Counted from the stretch's first letter, positions 8,516-17,332 are shown. The stretch: DNA of 64,000 bases from Variovorax paradoxus (GCF_030815975.1 NZ_JAUSXL010000002.1:2232001-2296000); one strand, 5' to 3'. The notes: a model not told the origin generated them from the letters alone. A program made the numbers and translations.

Positions 8516-10027
8516 TTATTCCTCAACGAAGGCTTCTTCGCGTTTTGCCTTGATCGACGGCAGCAGCACGATGCCCAGCAGCAGCGCCGCGGCCACCAGC
8601 AGGCCGGCCGACAGCGGCCGCGTAATGAACACGCTCCAGGCGCCACGCGACAGCAGCAGCGCGCGCCGCAGGTTCTCTTCCATCATCGGCCCGAGGATGA
8701 AGCCCAGCAGCAGCGGAGCCGGCTCGGTGCGCAGCTTCAGGAACAGATAGCCGATGAAGCCGAAGATCGCCACCATCCACACGTCGAAGGTGTTGTTGTT
8801 GGTCGAGTACACGCCAATGGCGCAGAACAGCACGATGGCCGGGAACAGGAACTTGTAGGGCACCGTCAAGAGCTTGATCCACATGCCGATCAGCGGCAGG
8901 TTCAGCACGATCAACATTGCGTTGCCGATCCACATCGAGGCGATCAGGCCCCAGAACAGCTCGGGGTTGCTGGTCATGACCTGCGGGCCGGGCTGGATGT
9001 TGTGGATGGTCATCGCGCCCACCATCAGCGCCATCACCGCGTTGGGCGGAATGCCCAGCGTCAGGAGCGGAATGAAGGAGGTCTGCGCACCGGCGTTGTT
9101 GGCCGACTCGGGCGATGCCACGCCGCGGATGTTGCCCTTGCCGAACGGCACTTCGCCGGGACGCATCTTGATCTTCTTCTCGAGCGCATAGGCCGCGAAG
9201 GCCGCCAGCAGCGCGCCGCCGCCGGGCAGGATGCCGAGCGCCGAGCCCAGCGCCGTGCCGCGCAGCACCGCCGGCGTCATGCGCTTGAAGTCATCCTTGG
9301 TGGGCCACAGGCCCTTGACCTTGTGCGTGAACACCTCGCGCTCGTCGTCGGGCTGCGAGAGGTTGCCGATGATTTCGCCGTAGCCGAACACGCCCATGGC
9401 AATCACCACGAAGCCGATGCCGTCGGTCAGTTCCGGAATGTCGAAGCTGAAGCGCGCGACGCCCGAATTGACGTCGGTGCCCACGATGCCGAGCAAGAGG
9501 CCCAGCACGATCATCGCCACCGCCTTGAGCAGCGAGCCCGAGGCCAGCACCACCGCGCCGATCAGGCCCAGCGTCATCAGCGAGAAATACTCGGCCGGGC
9601 CGAACTTGAAGGCCAGTTCCGTGAGCGGCGGCGCGAAGGCCGCGAGGATCAGCGTGCCGACACAGCCGGCAAAGAACGAGCCCAGGCCCGCCGCAGCCAG
9701 CGCCGGGCCTGCGCGGCCCTGCCTTGCCATCTGGTAGCCGTCGATGCAGGTGACCACCGAGGAAGATTCGCCCGGCAGGTTCACCAGGATGGCGGTGGTC
9801 GAGCCGCCGTACTGCGCGCCGTAGTAGATGCCGGCCAGCATGATCAGCGCCGACACGGGCGGCAGCGCATACGTGGCGGGCAGCAGCATCGCGATGGTCG
9901 CGACCGGGCCGATGCCCGGCAGCACGCCGATCAGCGTGCCCAGGATGCAGCCCAGCAGGCAATACAGCAGGTTGGTGAAGGTGAAGGCAACGCCGAAACC
10001 GATGGAAAGGTTGTGGATCAGGTCCAT
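8516..10027 (-). CDS. tctA: Tripartite tricarboxylate transporter large permease TctA
   Basis: Large membrane subunit of a tripartite tricarboxylate (TTT) importer, 503 residues, with about 11-12 hydrophobic segments. Family motifs include GTLIGVLPGIGPVATIAMLLP near the N-terminus, YYGAQYGGSTTAILVNLPGE, and the second-half copy ILPGGGALLAAFAAYALEKK. It would carry citrate or another carboxylate by sodium or proton symport with TctB and a periplasmic Bug-type receptor. The gene follows tctB by 12 bases in an evident operon. No tctC receptor gene is beside it, so the receptor must be encoded elsewhere. Confidence 0.93.
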   Translation of the reverse strand: MDLIHNLSIGFGVAFTFTNLLYCLLGCILGTLIGVLPGIGPVATIAMLLPATYALPPVSALIMLAGIYYGAQYGGSTTAILVNLPGESSSVVTCIDGYQMARQGRAGPALAAAGLGSFFAGCVGTLILAAFAPPLTELAFKFGPAEYFSLMTLGLIGAVVLASGSLLKAVAMIVLGLLLGIVGTDVNSGVARFSFDIPELTDGIGFVVIAMGVFGYGEIIGNLSQPDDEREVFTHKVKGLWPTKDDFKRMTPAVLRGTALGSALGILPGGGALLAAFAAYALEKKIKMRPGEVPFGKGNIRGVASPESANNAGAQTSFIPLLTLGIPPNAVMALMVGAMTIHNIQPGPQVMTSNPELFWGLIASMWIGNAMLIVLNLPLIGMWIKLLTVPYKFLFPAIVLFCAIGVYSTNNNTFDVWMVAIFGFIGYLFLKLRTEPAPLLLGFILGPMMEENLRRALLLSRGAWSVFITRPLSAGLLVAAALLLGIVLLPSIKAKREEAFVEE

Positions 10028-10039
10028 GGTGCTTGCTCC

Positions 10040-10528
10040 TCAACCCGAAATGAAAGTAGGCCAGACCTGGATCTGGAGCTTGAGCGCCCAGATGAAGGCC
10101 ACGTAGCTGCCGGCCGCCAGGATGGTGGAGAGCACCAGCACGTCGCGCAGCTTGAAATGCGAGCCGGCCATGCTCGAGATGATGGTGAGCGCGTAGATCG
10201 CGACGATCATTCCCATGGCGGGCAGGCCGATGCTCGGCAGGCCGCCCAGCAGCACGCCGAACGCCACGTTGGCGCCGAGCACGAAGGCCAGCGGCTTCCA
10301 GGCCCATTTGCCGATCGGGTCGCCGCCGGCGGTTTCGACCACCAGCGCCTGGAACATGATGAATGCCCCCAGGAAGGCCAGCAGGATGCCCAGCATGAGC
10401 GGGAAATAACCGGGGCCCATGCGGGCGCCGTCGCCGATGTTGTAGGTGGTGGCGCCTATGGCGAAAGCGCCGCCCACGGCTGTGAACATGACTCCTGAAA
10501 AGAAGTCAGCCTGACTCTTGATACGCAT
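10040..10528 (-). CDS. tctB: Tripartite tricarboxylate transporter small permease TctB
   Basis: Small membrane subunit partnering TctA, about 162 residues with four hydrophobic segments, normal for the family. The start is set at the ATG giving MRIKSQADFFSGVMF, which matches the usual TctB N-terminus; an upstream TTG would add 26 unlikely residues. The motif GPGYFPLMLGILLAFLGAF is typical of TctB. It is the first gene of the two-gene tctBA unit, and its upstream region separates it from the bidirectional terminator shared with the RRM gene. Confidence 0.88.
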   Translation of the reverse strand: MRIKSQADFFSGVMFTAVGGAFAIGATTYNIGDGARMGPGYFPLMLGILLAFLGAFIMFQALVVETAGGDPIGKWAWKPLAFVLGANVAFGVLLGGLPSIGLPAMGMIVAIYALTIISSMAGSHFKLRDVLVLSTILAAGSYVAFIWALKLQIQVWPTFISG

Positions 10529-10654
10529 TGTCTCGACCCTCTTGATTGGAGGGGTGAGGGTCGTCGCCTGCGGCTGACCGTTGGCTGACCGGCACGGTAA
10601 GGACAAATGCGTACCGGGTTCTCCCAGGGGTCGCGCGAAGGGCAGACAGAAATG

Positions 10655-10680
10655 AAAAAAGCTCCCGAAGGAGCTTTTTT
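10655..10680. terminator. Bidirectional rho-independent terminator
   Basis: AAAAAAGCTCC-CGAA-GGAGCTTTTTT: a five-pair GC-containing stem extended by A-T pairs, with a tetraloop and a T run on both strands. It lies about 46 bases beyond the RRM gene stop, so it can terminate that minus-strand transcript. Confidence 0.85.
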
Positions 10681-10725
10681 GTTCAGAGGGCCGAAGCCCT
10701 CTTGAGTGCGTAAGTGGGAGAGGGC

Positions 10726-11157
10726 TTAGTAGCCGCCGCGACCACCGCCGCCGCCGCCGTAGCCACCGCCACCACCGCTGCGGCCACCGCCGCCGCCGCT
10801 GCCGCCACCACCGTAGCCGCCGCCGCCACCACCACCGCCGTAGCCGCCGCCACCACCGCCAGCGCCGCCGCCGTAGCCGCCGCCACCACCGGTACGGGGG
10901 GGACGAGCTTCCATCGGACGTGCTTCGTTCACGGTCAGGGCGCGGCCCTGGAGCGAATGGCCGTTCATGGCTTCAACGGCTGCCAGCGCTTCAGCGTCGG
11001 TGCCCATTTCCACGAAACCGAAGCCCTTGGAGCGACCGGTGTCGCGTTCCATCATGACCTTGGCGCTGACGATCGAGCCGAACTCGCCGAAAGCCTGTTC
11101 CAGGTCGTTATCACGCACGGAGTAGGCGAGGTTGCCTACGTAGAGTTTCTTGCCCAT
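10726..11157 (-). CDS. Glycine-rich RRM RNA-binding protein
   Basis: 143-residue RNA-binding protein. Residues 1-80 form one RNA-recognition motif with RNP2 LYVGNL at about 5-10 and RNP1 KGFGFVEM at about 44-51. From about residue 88 the protein is an almost pure Gly/Tyr/Arg tail (GGGGGYGGG units). This design is known from cold-inducible bacterial and cyanobacterial Rbp proteins acting as RNA chaperones. AGGAG sits 8 bases before the ATG. The untranslated leader may be long, since the next gene upstream ends about 180 bases away; cold regulation is an inference. The tail DNA is low-complexity and prone to length variation. Confidence 0.93.
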   Translation of the reverse strand: MGKKLYVGNLAYSVRDNDLEQAFGEFGSIVSAKVMMERDTGRSKGFGFVEMGTDAEALAAVEAMNGHSLQGRALTVNEARPMEARPPRTGGGGGYGGGAGGGGGGYGGGGGGGGYGGGGSGGGGGRSGGGGGYGGGGGGRGGY

Positions 11158-11311
11158 TGAGGGACTCCTAATTCAAACCAACAAGACAAAGCGATGGAGT
11201 CCCAGAATCACAACAAACAAATGCGCTGTGGCGCGAAACTGACCGATCACCGAATTACGTGCACGGGAGCAAGCTCACAGACACGTAGGCTGAATTATCA
11301 GGCCTATCCGG

Positions 11312-11336
11312 AAAAAGCGGGGCGAAATCCGCGCTT
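11312..11336 (-). terminator. Rho-independent terminator after the DUF3820 gene
   Basis: On the minus strand AGCGCGG-ATTTCG-CCCCGCT is followed by TTTTT directly after the DUF3820 TAA. The stem has seven positions with one mismatch. It isolates the DUF3820/yciH unit from the RRM gene. Confidence 0.6.
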
Positions 11337-11337
11337 A

Positions 11338-11571
11338 TTACGAAACATCACGCCCTGACGGGCGGTTTCGCAACGGTTGCAGCAGGCCGGAGAGCCCATT
11401 GTGGTCTATTTCATGCATCAAATGGAGCAGCCGGCCAATTTCGCCTGCGGGAAAACCCTCGCGCGCGAACCAATTCAGATAATTCCCCGGCAAATCGGCA
11501 ATCAGCGTGCCCTTGTGCTTGCCAAAGGGCATTTCGAGCGTGACGAGGCGCTGCAGGTCTTCGGGTTTCAT
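11338..11571 (-). CDS. DUF3820 family small protein
   Basis: 77-residue protein of the DUF3820 family, function unknown. The family core is visible: MPFGKHKGTLIADLPGNYLNWFAREGFPAG, with the conserved GKHKG and the LP..YL.WF pattern. Cytosolic, no signal peptide. The gene starts 6 bases after yciH ends and so is co-transcribed with it. A terminator follows its stop codon. DUF3820 proteins occur next to nucleic-acid-related genes, and the neighbours here (SUI1-like factor, DEAD-box helicase, RRM protein) are all RNA-related, but that does not define its role. Confidence 0.85.
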   Translation of the reverse strand: MKPEDLQRLVTLEMPFGKHKGTLIADLPGNYLNWFAREGFPAGEIGRLLHLMHEIDHNGLSGLLQPLRNRPSGRDVS

Positions 11572-11577
11572 GGAAGT

Positions 11578-11952
11578 TCAGCCTCCTGCCCGCTTGACGG
11601 TGTGGCCCTGCTTCGAGAGTGCGGCGACCACCAGTTCGCGGTGGTCGCCCTGGATCTCGATGAGGCCGTCCTTCACCGTGCCGCCCGAGCCGCAGGCCGT
11701 CTTGAGCTGCTTGCCCAAGGCCGCGAGCGCGGCCGCATCGAGCGGCAGGCCCTTGACCACGGTCACGCCCTTGCCTTTGCGGCCCTCGGTCTCGTGCGAT
11801 ACACGCACAATGCCGTCGGTGGCTGGAATGCGCGCGCTGGTTTGCTTGCAGCGGCACTGCGCCATGGGCGCGCCGCAATCGGGGCACATGCGGCCGCCCG
11901 CCTCGGTGGAGTACACCAGGGCGCTGGCCTGGCTGCTTTTCATCGTTGCCAT
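11578..11952 (-). CDS. yciH: SUI1/eIF1-like translation factor YciH
   Basis: 124-residue bacterial SUI1-domain protein. An N-terminal zinc-knuckle-like CPDCGAPMAQCRC (residues about 23-35) is followed by the SUI1 fold, with VRVSHETEGRKGKGVTVVKGLPLD and the C-terminal KTACGSGGTVKDGLIEIQGDH. YciH affects start-site fidelity in Escherichia coli and is related to eukaryotic eIF1. It leads a two-gene unit with DUF3820 and is divergent from the helicase gene, with about 59 bases between their starts. Confidence 0.92.
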   Translation of the reverse strand: MATMKSSQASALVYSTEAGGRMCPDCGAPMAQCRCKQTSARIPATDGIVRVSHETEGRKGKGVTVVKGLPLDAAALAALGKQLKTACGSGGTVKDGLIEIQGDHRELVVAALSKQGHTVKRAGG

Positions 11953-12011
11953 TCGATCGATCCCATCTTCACTTCTTTCACTGTCTCCGGTTCATCCCTC
12001 TGTCTGCTCAC

Positions 12012-13283
12012 ATGCCATTCGACTCACTGGGCCTGGCCCCCGCGCTCGTGCAGGCCGCCGCCGAAAGCGGCTACGCCGCGCCCACCGCCATCCAGGCTGC
12101 GGCCATTCCCGCCATTCTGCAAGGCCGCGATGTGCGGGGCTCGGCGCAGACCGGTTCCGGCAAGACCGCCGCATTTTCCCTCCCGCTGCTGCAGCGGCTC
12201 GCCGCGGAACCTGTGCAGTCGCCGCGGCGCGTGCGCGCGCTGGTGCTCGTGCCCACGCGCGAGCTCGCGGCCCAGGTCGGCGAGACCCTGCGCAGCCTGG
12301 CGCAGCACCTGCCCGAGCGGCTCAAGATCGCGATTGCCTTCGGCGGCGTGTCGATCAACCCGCAGATGATGAGCCTGCGCGGCGGCGCCGACATCGTGGT
12401 GGCCACGCCGGGCCGCCTGCTCGACCTGGTGGACCACAACGCGCTGAAGCTCGGTGCCGTGTCCATGCTCGTGCTCGACGAGGCTGACCGCCTGTTCGAC
12501 CTCGGCTTTGCCGAGGAACTGGGCCGCATCCTCGCGCTGCTGCCGGCGCAGCGCCAGAACCTGCTGTTTTCCGCCACCTTTCCGCCCGCCATCCAGGCGC
12601 TGGCCGACGGCACGCTGCGCGACCCCGCGCTGATCGACGTGCAGGGCGAGCCCGGCACCGAGCCCGCCATCGTGCAGCGCGTGATCGAGGTCGACGCGAA
12701 CCGCCGAACGCAGCTGCTGCGGCATCTGCTGAAAGAGAACGCGTGGGAGCGCGTGCTGGTCTTCGTCGCCACGCAGCATGCGGCGCAGACCGTGGCCGAG
12801 AAGCTCTACAAGAACGGCATCTACGCGGTGCCCTTCCATGGCGACATCGCGCAGGGCACGCGCACCGGCATCCTCGCGCAGTTCAAGGAAAGCCGTTGGG
12901 ACGTGGTGATTGCCACCGACCTGGCCGCGCGCGGCATCGACATTGCGCAGCTGCCCGTGGTGATCAACTATGACCTGCCGCGCTCGCCCACCGACTACAT
13001 CCACCGCATCGGCCGCACCGGCCGCGCCGGCGAAAGCGGGCTGGCGATCAGCTTCGTGAGCGCGGCCACCGAGGCGCACTTTCGCCTGATCGAGAAGCGC
13101 CAGGGCCTCCACCTGCCGCGCGAGCGCATCGAAGGCTTCGAGCCGACCGAGGCGCCCGTGCCGACGGCCGATGCCTCTGGCACCGGCGGCATCAAGGGCA
13201 AGCGGCCGAGCAAGAAGGACAAGCTGCGCGCGGCCGCCGCGCCCGCTGCCGCACGGCACGGCGGACCCGAAAAAAACGACTGA
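12012..13283 (+). CDS. rhlE: DEAD-box RNA helicase, RhlE-type
   Basis: ATP-dependent RNA helicase, 423 residues. Q motif F..LGL...L..A..SGY..PT.IQ at the start, motif I AQTGSGKT (about 45-52), PTRELA, DEAD in VLDEADRLFDLGF, SAT in LLFSATFP, and motifs V/VI in ATDLAARGIDI and HRIGRTGRAG. A basic Lys/Ala-rich C-terminal tail follows. The chosen ATG begins MPFDSLGLAP, the normal RhlE N-terminus; a 22-codon upstream extension overlaps the yciH start and is less likely. It sits among other RNA-binding genes. RhlE-type helicases act in ribosome assembly and RNA decay. Confidence 0.93.
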   Translation: MPFDSLGLAPALVQAAAESGYAAPTAIQAAAIPAILQGRDVRGSAQTGSGKTAAFSLPLLQRLAAEPVQSPRRVRALVLVPTRELAAQVGETLRSLAQHLPERLKIAIAFGGVSINPQMMSLRGGADIVVATPGRLLDLVDHNALKLGAVSMLVLDEADRLFDLGFAEELGRILALLPAQRQNLLFSATFPPAIQALADGTLRDPALIDVQGEPGTEPAIVQRVIEVDANRRTQLLRHLLKENAWERVLVFVATQHAAQTVAEKLYKNGIYAVPFHGDIAQGTRTGILAQFKESRWDVVIATDLAARGIDIAQLPVVINYDLPRSPTDYIHRIGRTGRAGESGLAISFVSAATEAHFRLIEKRQGLHLPRERIEGFEPTEAPVPTADASGTGGIKGKRPSKKDKLRAAAAPAAARHGGPEKND

Positions 13284-13306
13284 GCGGCGCGCCGCGCCCC
13301 GGTGCG

Positions 13307-14059
13307 TTATGCGCGCTTCGAGAGGAAAGTCGCCAGCAGGTCCACCGGCAGCGGAAAGACGATGGTGGTGTTCTTGTCGGCGCCGATCACCGTCAGCGTT
13401 TCCAGATAGCGCAGCTGGATCGCCTGCGGCTCCTGCGCCAGCACGCGCGCGGCCTGGTACAGCTTCTCGGAGGCCTGCAGCTCGCCTTCGGCATGGATCA
13501 CCTTGGCACGCCGCTCTCGCTCCGCCTCGGCCTGCCGCGCGATGGCGCGGACCATCGATTCGGTGAGGTCGATCTGCTTGATCTCCACGTTGGAAACCTT
13601 GATGCCCCACGAGGCCGTCTGCACGTCGAGCGACTCCCGCACATCCAGGTTGAGTTTTTCACGCTCGGCCAGCATGTCGTCCAGCTGGTGCTTGCCCAGT
13701 ACCGAGCGCAGCGTGGTCTGCGCCAGCTGGCTGGTCGCGTTGAAGAAATCCTTGACCTCGATGATGGCCTTCTCCGCATCGACGATGCGGAAGTAGACGA
13801 CCGCGCTGACCTTCACCGAGACGTTGTCGCGCGAGATCACGTCCTGGGTCGGCACCTCGAGCACCACGGTGCGCAGATCGACCCGCACAACCTGCTGGAT
13901 GACGGGAACCACGATCACCAGCCCGGGCCCCGCGACTTTCGTAAACCGGCCCAGCGTGAACACGATGCCGCGCTCGTACTCGCGGAAGATCCAGATTGCG
14001 GAAAAAAGCAGCACCACCAGCAGGACGAGCAGCATGGTGCCGATGCCGAAAGTGAACAT
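13307..14059 (-). CDS. Slipin/stomatin-type SPFH membrane protein
   Basis: 250-residue SPFH (stomatin/prohibitin) protein. One N-terminal membrane segment (about residues 3-24) is followed by the SPFH domain, with REYERGIVFTLGRF, GPGLVIVVPVIQ, VPTQDVISRDNVSVKVSAVVYFRI and the coiled C-terminal region AIARQAEAERERRAKVIHAEGE. Such slipins form membrane-bound oligomers and scaffold proteases. The usual NfeD-type partner is not adjacent. It converges with rhlE and is followed upstream by a gap of 120 bases with no gene. Confidence 0.93.
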   Translation of the reverse strand: MFTFGIGTMLLVLLVVLLFSAIWIFREYERGIVFTLGRFTKVAGPGLVIVVPVIQQVVRVDLRTVVLEVPTQDVISRDNVSVKVSAVVYFRIVDAEKAIIEVKDFFNATSQLAQTTLRSVLGKHQLDDMLAEREKLNLDVRESLDVQTASWGIKVSNVEIKQIDLTESMVRAIARQAEAERERRAKVIHAEGELQASEKLYQAARVLAQEPQAIQLRYLETLTVIGADKNTTIVFPLPVDLLATFLSKRA

Positions 14060-14179
14060 GGGGGTCTCCCGCGACTCAGCAACAGCGCTGGATTGTTGGA
14101 CCTTCGGCGCGTGCGGGCGTTCCGCGCCGTGTCGGCCAGCGCCGCGCGGTCGGCTCGGCGTTCGGCGTCCATGTGTGCT

Positions 14180-15358
14180 TCAGCCGCGCGGCGGCCGCTT
14201 GGCAATGCCCATGGTCTTGGCGAGGATGCCCAGCATCACTTCGTCCGCGCCGCCGCCGATGGAGCCCAGCCGGCCGTCGCGGTACAGCCGCGAGACGCGG
14301 TTCTCGAGCGTGAAGCCCATGCCGCCCCAGAACTGCAGGCAGGTGTCGGCCACCTGCCGCGTGAGCCGGCCGGTCTTGAGCTTGGCCATCGAAGCCAGTT
14401 CGAGCACGTCCTGGCCCTGCACATGCAGCTCGCAGGCGCGGTAGGCGAGGGCGCGCAGCGCTTCCACCTCGGTCTTCAGTTCGGCCAGCTTGAACTGCAC
14501 CCACTGCTGGTCGGCCAGCGTGGCGCCGAACATCTGGCGCTGCTGCGCCCATTCGATGGTCTGCGCGATGCAGTCCTCCATCGGTTCGAGCGAGCTCGCG
14601 GCGGCCCACAGCCGCTCTTGCTGGAACTGCTGCATCTGGTAGACGAAGCCCTGGCCTTCCTCGCCGATGCGATAGCGCTGCGGCACGCGCACGTTGTCGA
14701 AATGGATGAGGCCGGTGTCGCTCGAATGCATGCCGATCTTGCGGATCTTCCTGGCCTTCTCGATGCCCGGAAGGCTCATCGGCACCATCACGAGCGACTT
14801 GTTGCGGTGAGGGCTGTAGCCCGCTGCGCTCTGTCCATCGCTGGTGTTGACCAGCATGCACATCCAGTCGGCCTGCAGGCTGTTGGTGATCCACATCTTC
14901 TGGCCGCTGATGAGGTAGTCGCCGCCGTCCTTGCGCGCATGGCTCTTCAAGCCCGCCACGTCGCTGCCCGCGCCGGGCTCGCTCACGCCGATGCAGCCGA
15001 CCGTCTCGCCCGCGATGGCGGGCGCGAGGAACTCGCGGCGCAGCTCGTCGCTGCCGAAGCGCGCGAGCGCGGGCGTGCACATGTCGGTCTGCACGCCGAT
15101 GGCCATCGGCACGCCGCCGCAGCTGATGTGGCCCAGCGCCTCGGCCATGGCCATGGCATACGAATAATCGAGCCCGGCGCCGCCGAAGGCTTCGGGCTTG
15201 TCGAGGCCCAGCATTCCCAGCTGGCCGAGCTTCCTAAAGACTTCGTGCGCGGGAAAGATCTCGGCCTCTTCCCATTCGTCCACATGCGGATTGATTTCGT
15301 CGTCGATGAAGCGGCGCAGCGTCTTCTGGATCTCGAGGTGCTCGTGGGTGTACTGCAT
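14180..15358 (-). CDS. Acyl-CoA dehydrogenase family protein
   Basis: FAD-dependent acyl-CoA dehydrogenase, 392 residues, standard length. The N-terminal helical domain starts MQYTHEHLEIQKTLRRFIDDE. The FAD-binding beta-domain has GCIGVSEPGAGSDVAG and YLISGQKMWITNS, and the C-terminal helical domain has QFWGGMGFTLENRVSRLYRD with IGGGADEVMLGILA. The start is the ATG at the family N-terminus, 14 bases after the SDR gene, so the two form an operon. It would introduce a trans-2 double bond into an acyl-CoA; the partner SDR looks like an enoyl-CoA reductase. Chain preference is not readable. Confidence 0.92.
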   Translation of the reverse strand: MQYTHEHLEIQKTLRRFIDDEINPHVDEWEEAEIFPAHEVFRKLGQLGMLGLDKPEAFGGAGLDYSYAMAMAEALGHISCGGVPMAIGVQTDMCTPALARFGSDELRREFLAPAIAGETVGCIGVSEPGAGSDVAGLKSHARKDGGDYLISGQKMWITNSLQADWMCMLVNTSDGQSAAGYSPHRNKSLVMVPMSLPGIEKARKIRKIGMHSSDTGLIHFDNVRVPQRYRIGEEGQGFVYQMQQFQQERLWAAASSLEPMEDCIAQTIEWAQQRQMFGATLADQQWVQFKLAELKTEVEALRALAYRACELHVQGQDVLELASMAKLKTGRLTRQVADTCLQFWGGMGFTLENRVSRLYRDGRLGSIGGGADEVMLGILAKTMGIAKRPPRG

Positions 15359-15372
15359 GCGGTTGTCTCCAA

Positions 15373-16287
15373 TCAGTCGTTCGCCTCGCCGCCGTCCTGG
15401 AACACGCGCGGCGTCTGCGCCAGATGAAAGCCGTCGAAAGGCCGCACGGCCGTGCGCTGCCGCACCTGCGCATCGGGCAGTTCCATCGGCCAGCCCATGC
15501 GCACCTGCGGCCGCGCGCCGTCCACGCGCAGCACGCTGCCGCTGATGAAGCTGGCCGCGGGGCTCAGCAGGAAGGCAATGGCCGCGGAGGTCTCGGCCTC
15601 GTTGCCGAAGCGGCCCGCCGGCACGGTGTTGCGCATGGCGCGCAGCATGTCGCAGGCCTCGGGCGGGTAGTGGTCCATGCCGCTCGAGGCGATGTAGCCC
15701 GGCGCCACGGCGTTCACGCGCACGCCGCACGCGGCCCATTCGAGCGCGGCGGTCTCGGTGAAGCTCACCATGCCGGCGCGCGCGGCACCGCTGTGGCCCA
15801 TGTGGGGCATCGAGCCCCACATGTCGGCCACGATGTTGACGATGGCGCCGCCCCTGGCCTGCATGCTTTGCACGAAGCATTCGCGCGCGACCAGGAAGCC
15901 GCCCGTGAGGTTGGTGTGGATCACCGCCTCCCAGCCCTTGGCCGAGATGGCCGCGAGCGGCGTGATGTACTGGCCGCCCGCGTTGTTGACGAGGCCGTCG
16001 ATGCGGCCGTGCGCTGCAACGATGCCGGCGACTGCAGTGCGCACGGCTTCTTCCTGCCGGATGTCGAAGGCCTGGATACTGGCTTTGCCGCCCGCATCGG
16101 CGATCTCGGCCTGTACCTGCAGCAGCTTGTCGGCCTTGCGGCCGGCCAGCACCACCTGCGCGCCCAGCGATGCGAGTTCGTGCGCCGTGCAGCGGCCAAT
16201 GCCCGAGCCGCCGCCCGTGACGACAATGACCTGCCCGGCGAACAGGCCGGGCGAGAACACGGAGCGATAGCGGACGGGGGCGTTCAT
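15373..16287 (-). CDS. SDR oxidoreductase resembling trans-2-enoyl-CoA reductase (PECR-like)
   Basis: 304-residue short-chain dehydrogenase/reductase. The Rossmann motif VVTGGGSGIG is at about 22-31 and NNAGG follows. The usual YxxxK catalytic pair is replaced: the segment reads GHSGAARAGM...ALEWA with His/Arg in place of Tyr/Lys. This HSGAARAG pattern is the one seen in peroxisomal trans-2-enoyl-CoA reductase and relatives, so an enoyl-CoA rather than a simple alcohol substrate is likely. A C-terminal extension of about 40 residues follows VDGARP. First gene of an operon with the acyl-CoA dehydrogenase, which supports acyl-CoA chemistry. Confidence 0.85.
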   Translation of the reverse strand: MNAPVRYRSVFSPGLFAGQVIVVTGGGSGIGRCTAHELASLGAQVVLAGRKADKLLQVQAEIADAGGKASIQAFDIRQEEAVRTAVAGIVAAHGRIDGLVNNAGGQYITPLAAISAKGWEAVIHTNLTGGFLVARECFVQSMQARGGAIVNIVADMWGSMPHMGHSGAARAGMVSFTETAALEWAACGVRVNAVAPGYIASSGMDHYPPEACDMLRAMRNTVPAGRFGNEAETSAAIAFLLSPAASFISGSVLRVDGARPQVRMGWPMELPDAQVRQRTAVRPFDGFHLAQTPRVFQDGGEAND

Positions 16288-16425
16288 GCGTCAGGCTTTC
16301 GAAAAAGACTGGCAAGGCGCAGTGTGCGGCGTCCGGGATTCGATGACGGGCATGGGAGAGTCAGTGCAGATCGCTTTCGCTCTGCACCGACTCTAGGGCG
16401 CCGGCGCGCGCCCGGCTTGTGCCAA

Positions 16426-17202
16426 TTAGCTGGTGCGGGTGCGCTGCTGCGGCGCGGCGGGCGCGTCCAGGCTGCTGCCCGTGATCACCCAGTAGATGAA
16501 GATCAGCACCGCGCCGGCCGTGCCGAACACCGAAAGGCCCATGTAGTTGTCGCCGATGGCCAGCGCGTCGGTGGGCGCGGCCGCGATGCAGATCATGGTG
16601 GCGGCGCTCATGCCCACGTAGTGCATGGTGCAGACGGCGACGCCCATCACGGCCGCCGCGGCGACCTGGTGCATCAGCCGGCGCAGGTTGAAGGCCAGCC
16701 ACAGGGCCGCGCCGGCCGCGGTGATGGCAATGGCCACGGACAGCGCCACGGTGGCGGGGTCGAATTCCATCGACGCGCGCATGTTCATCGCGAACATGCC
16801 CATGTAGTGCATCACGCACACGCCCAGCCCCGCGAGCAGGCTTCCGGCCAGCCAGCCGGCCCGGCTGAACTTGCGCCGGCCGCCCGCCATGTAGAGCGCA
16901 ATGCCCGAGATCAGGATGGCCGCCACCAGCGAGACGACCGTGAGCGGCACGTTGTACGAAATGCCCACCGGCAAGCGGTAGGCCAGCATGCCGATGAAAT
17001 GCATCGACCAGATGCCGATGCCGCCCAGCGCCACGGCGGCGCAGGCCACCACAGCGAGGTTGGGTTTGCCGTCGGCGCCGACCATGCGCCCCGCGCAGAT
17101 CAGCGCCACCAGGGAGCCCGCGAACGAAATGAGGAACGAGAGCGCCACCAGCCCCAGCGAATACTCGGGTGACAGCAGTTGGCCTGCGACGAGAGAGTTC
17201 AT
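16426..17202 (-). CDS. MHYT-domain integral membrane sensor, stand-alone
   Basis: 258-residue membrane protein with seven predicted helices and three MHYT-type motifs (SMHFIGM, VMHYMGM, TMHYVGM) spaced about 65-70 residues apart, the arrangement of the MHYT sensory domain thought to bind copper and sense O2, CO or NO. MHYT domains usually carry GGDEF/EAL or kinase output domains; none is attached or encoded next to it. The C-terminus ends in a short polar tail. The upstream 130 bases are AT-rich, so a promoter there is likely, but no element is clear enough to call. Confidence 0.9.
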   Translation of the reverse strand: MNSLVAGQLLSPEYSLGLVALSFLISFAGSLVALICAGRMVGADGKPNLAVVACAAVALGGIGIWSMHFIGMLAYRLPVGISYNVPLTVVSLVAAILISGIALYMAGGRRKFSRAGWLAGSLLAGLGVCVMHYMGMFAMNMRASMEFDPATVALSVAIAITAAGAALWLAFNLRRLMHQVAAAAVMGVAVCTMHYVGMSAATMICIAAAPTDALAIGDNYMGLSVFGTAGAVLIFIYWVITGSSLDAPAAPQQRTRTS

Positions 17203-17332
17203 GTTTTTCTTTTCCTTGAAAAAAGAACGACTCGCCGCCGAGACCGGATCGTGAGGTGTAACGAGACGTCCGCCAGAAGTTTGTAATATTTGTTTTTAAA
17301 AGTAAATCACTTCTTCATGCCTTGCCGCCGCC

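Noticed and set aside
8483..10498. A 671-codon plus-strand frame over tctA/tctB
   Set aside because: Low-complexity Arg/Gln/His composition antisense to two recognisable transporter genes.
10683..10910. Alanine/valine-rich frames on both strands at the RRM gene end
   Set aside because: They are alternate readings of the GGN-repeat DNA encoding the Gly-rich tail.
14180..16315. An apparent 711-residue acyl-CoA dehydrogenase with a long N-terminal extension
   Set aside because: The extension is an alternate frame of the SDR gene; the true enzyme starts at MQYTHEH.
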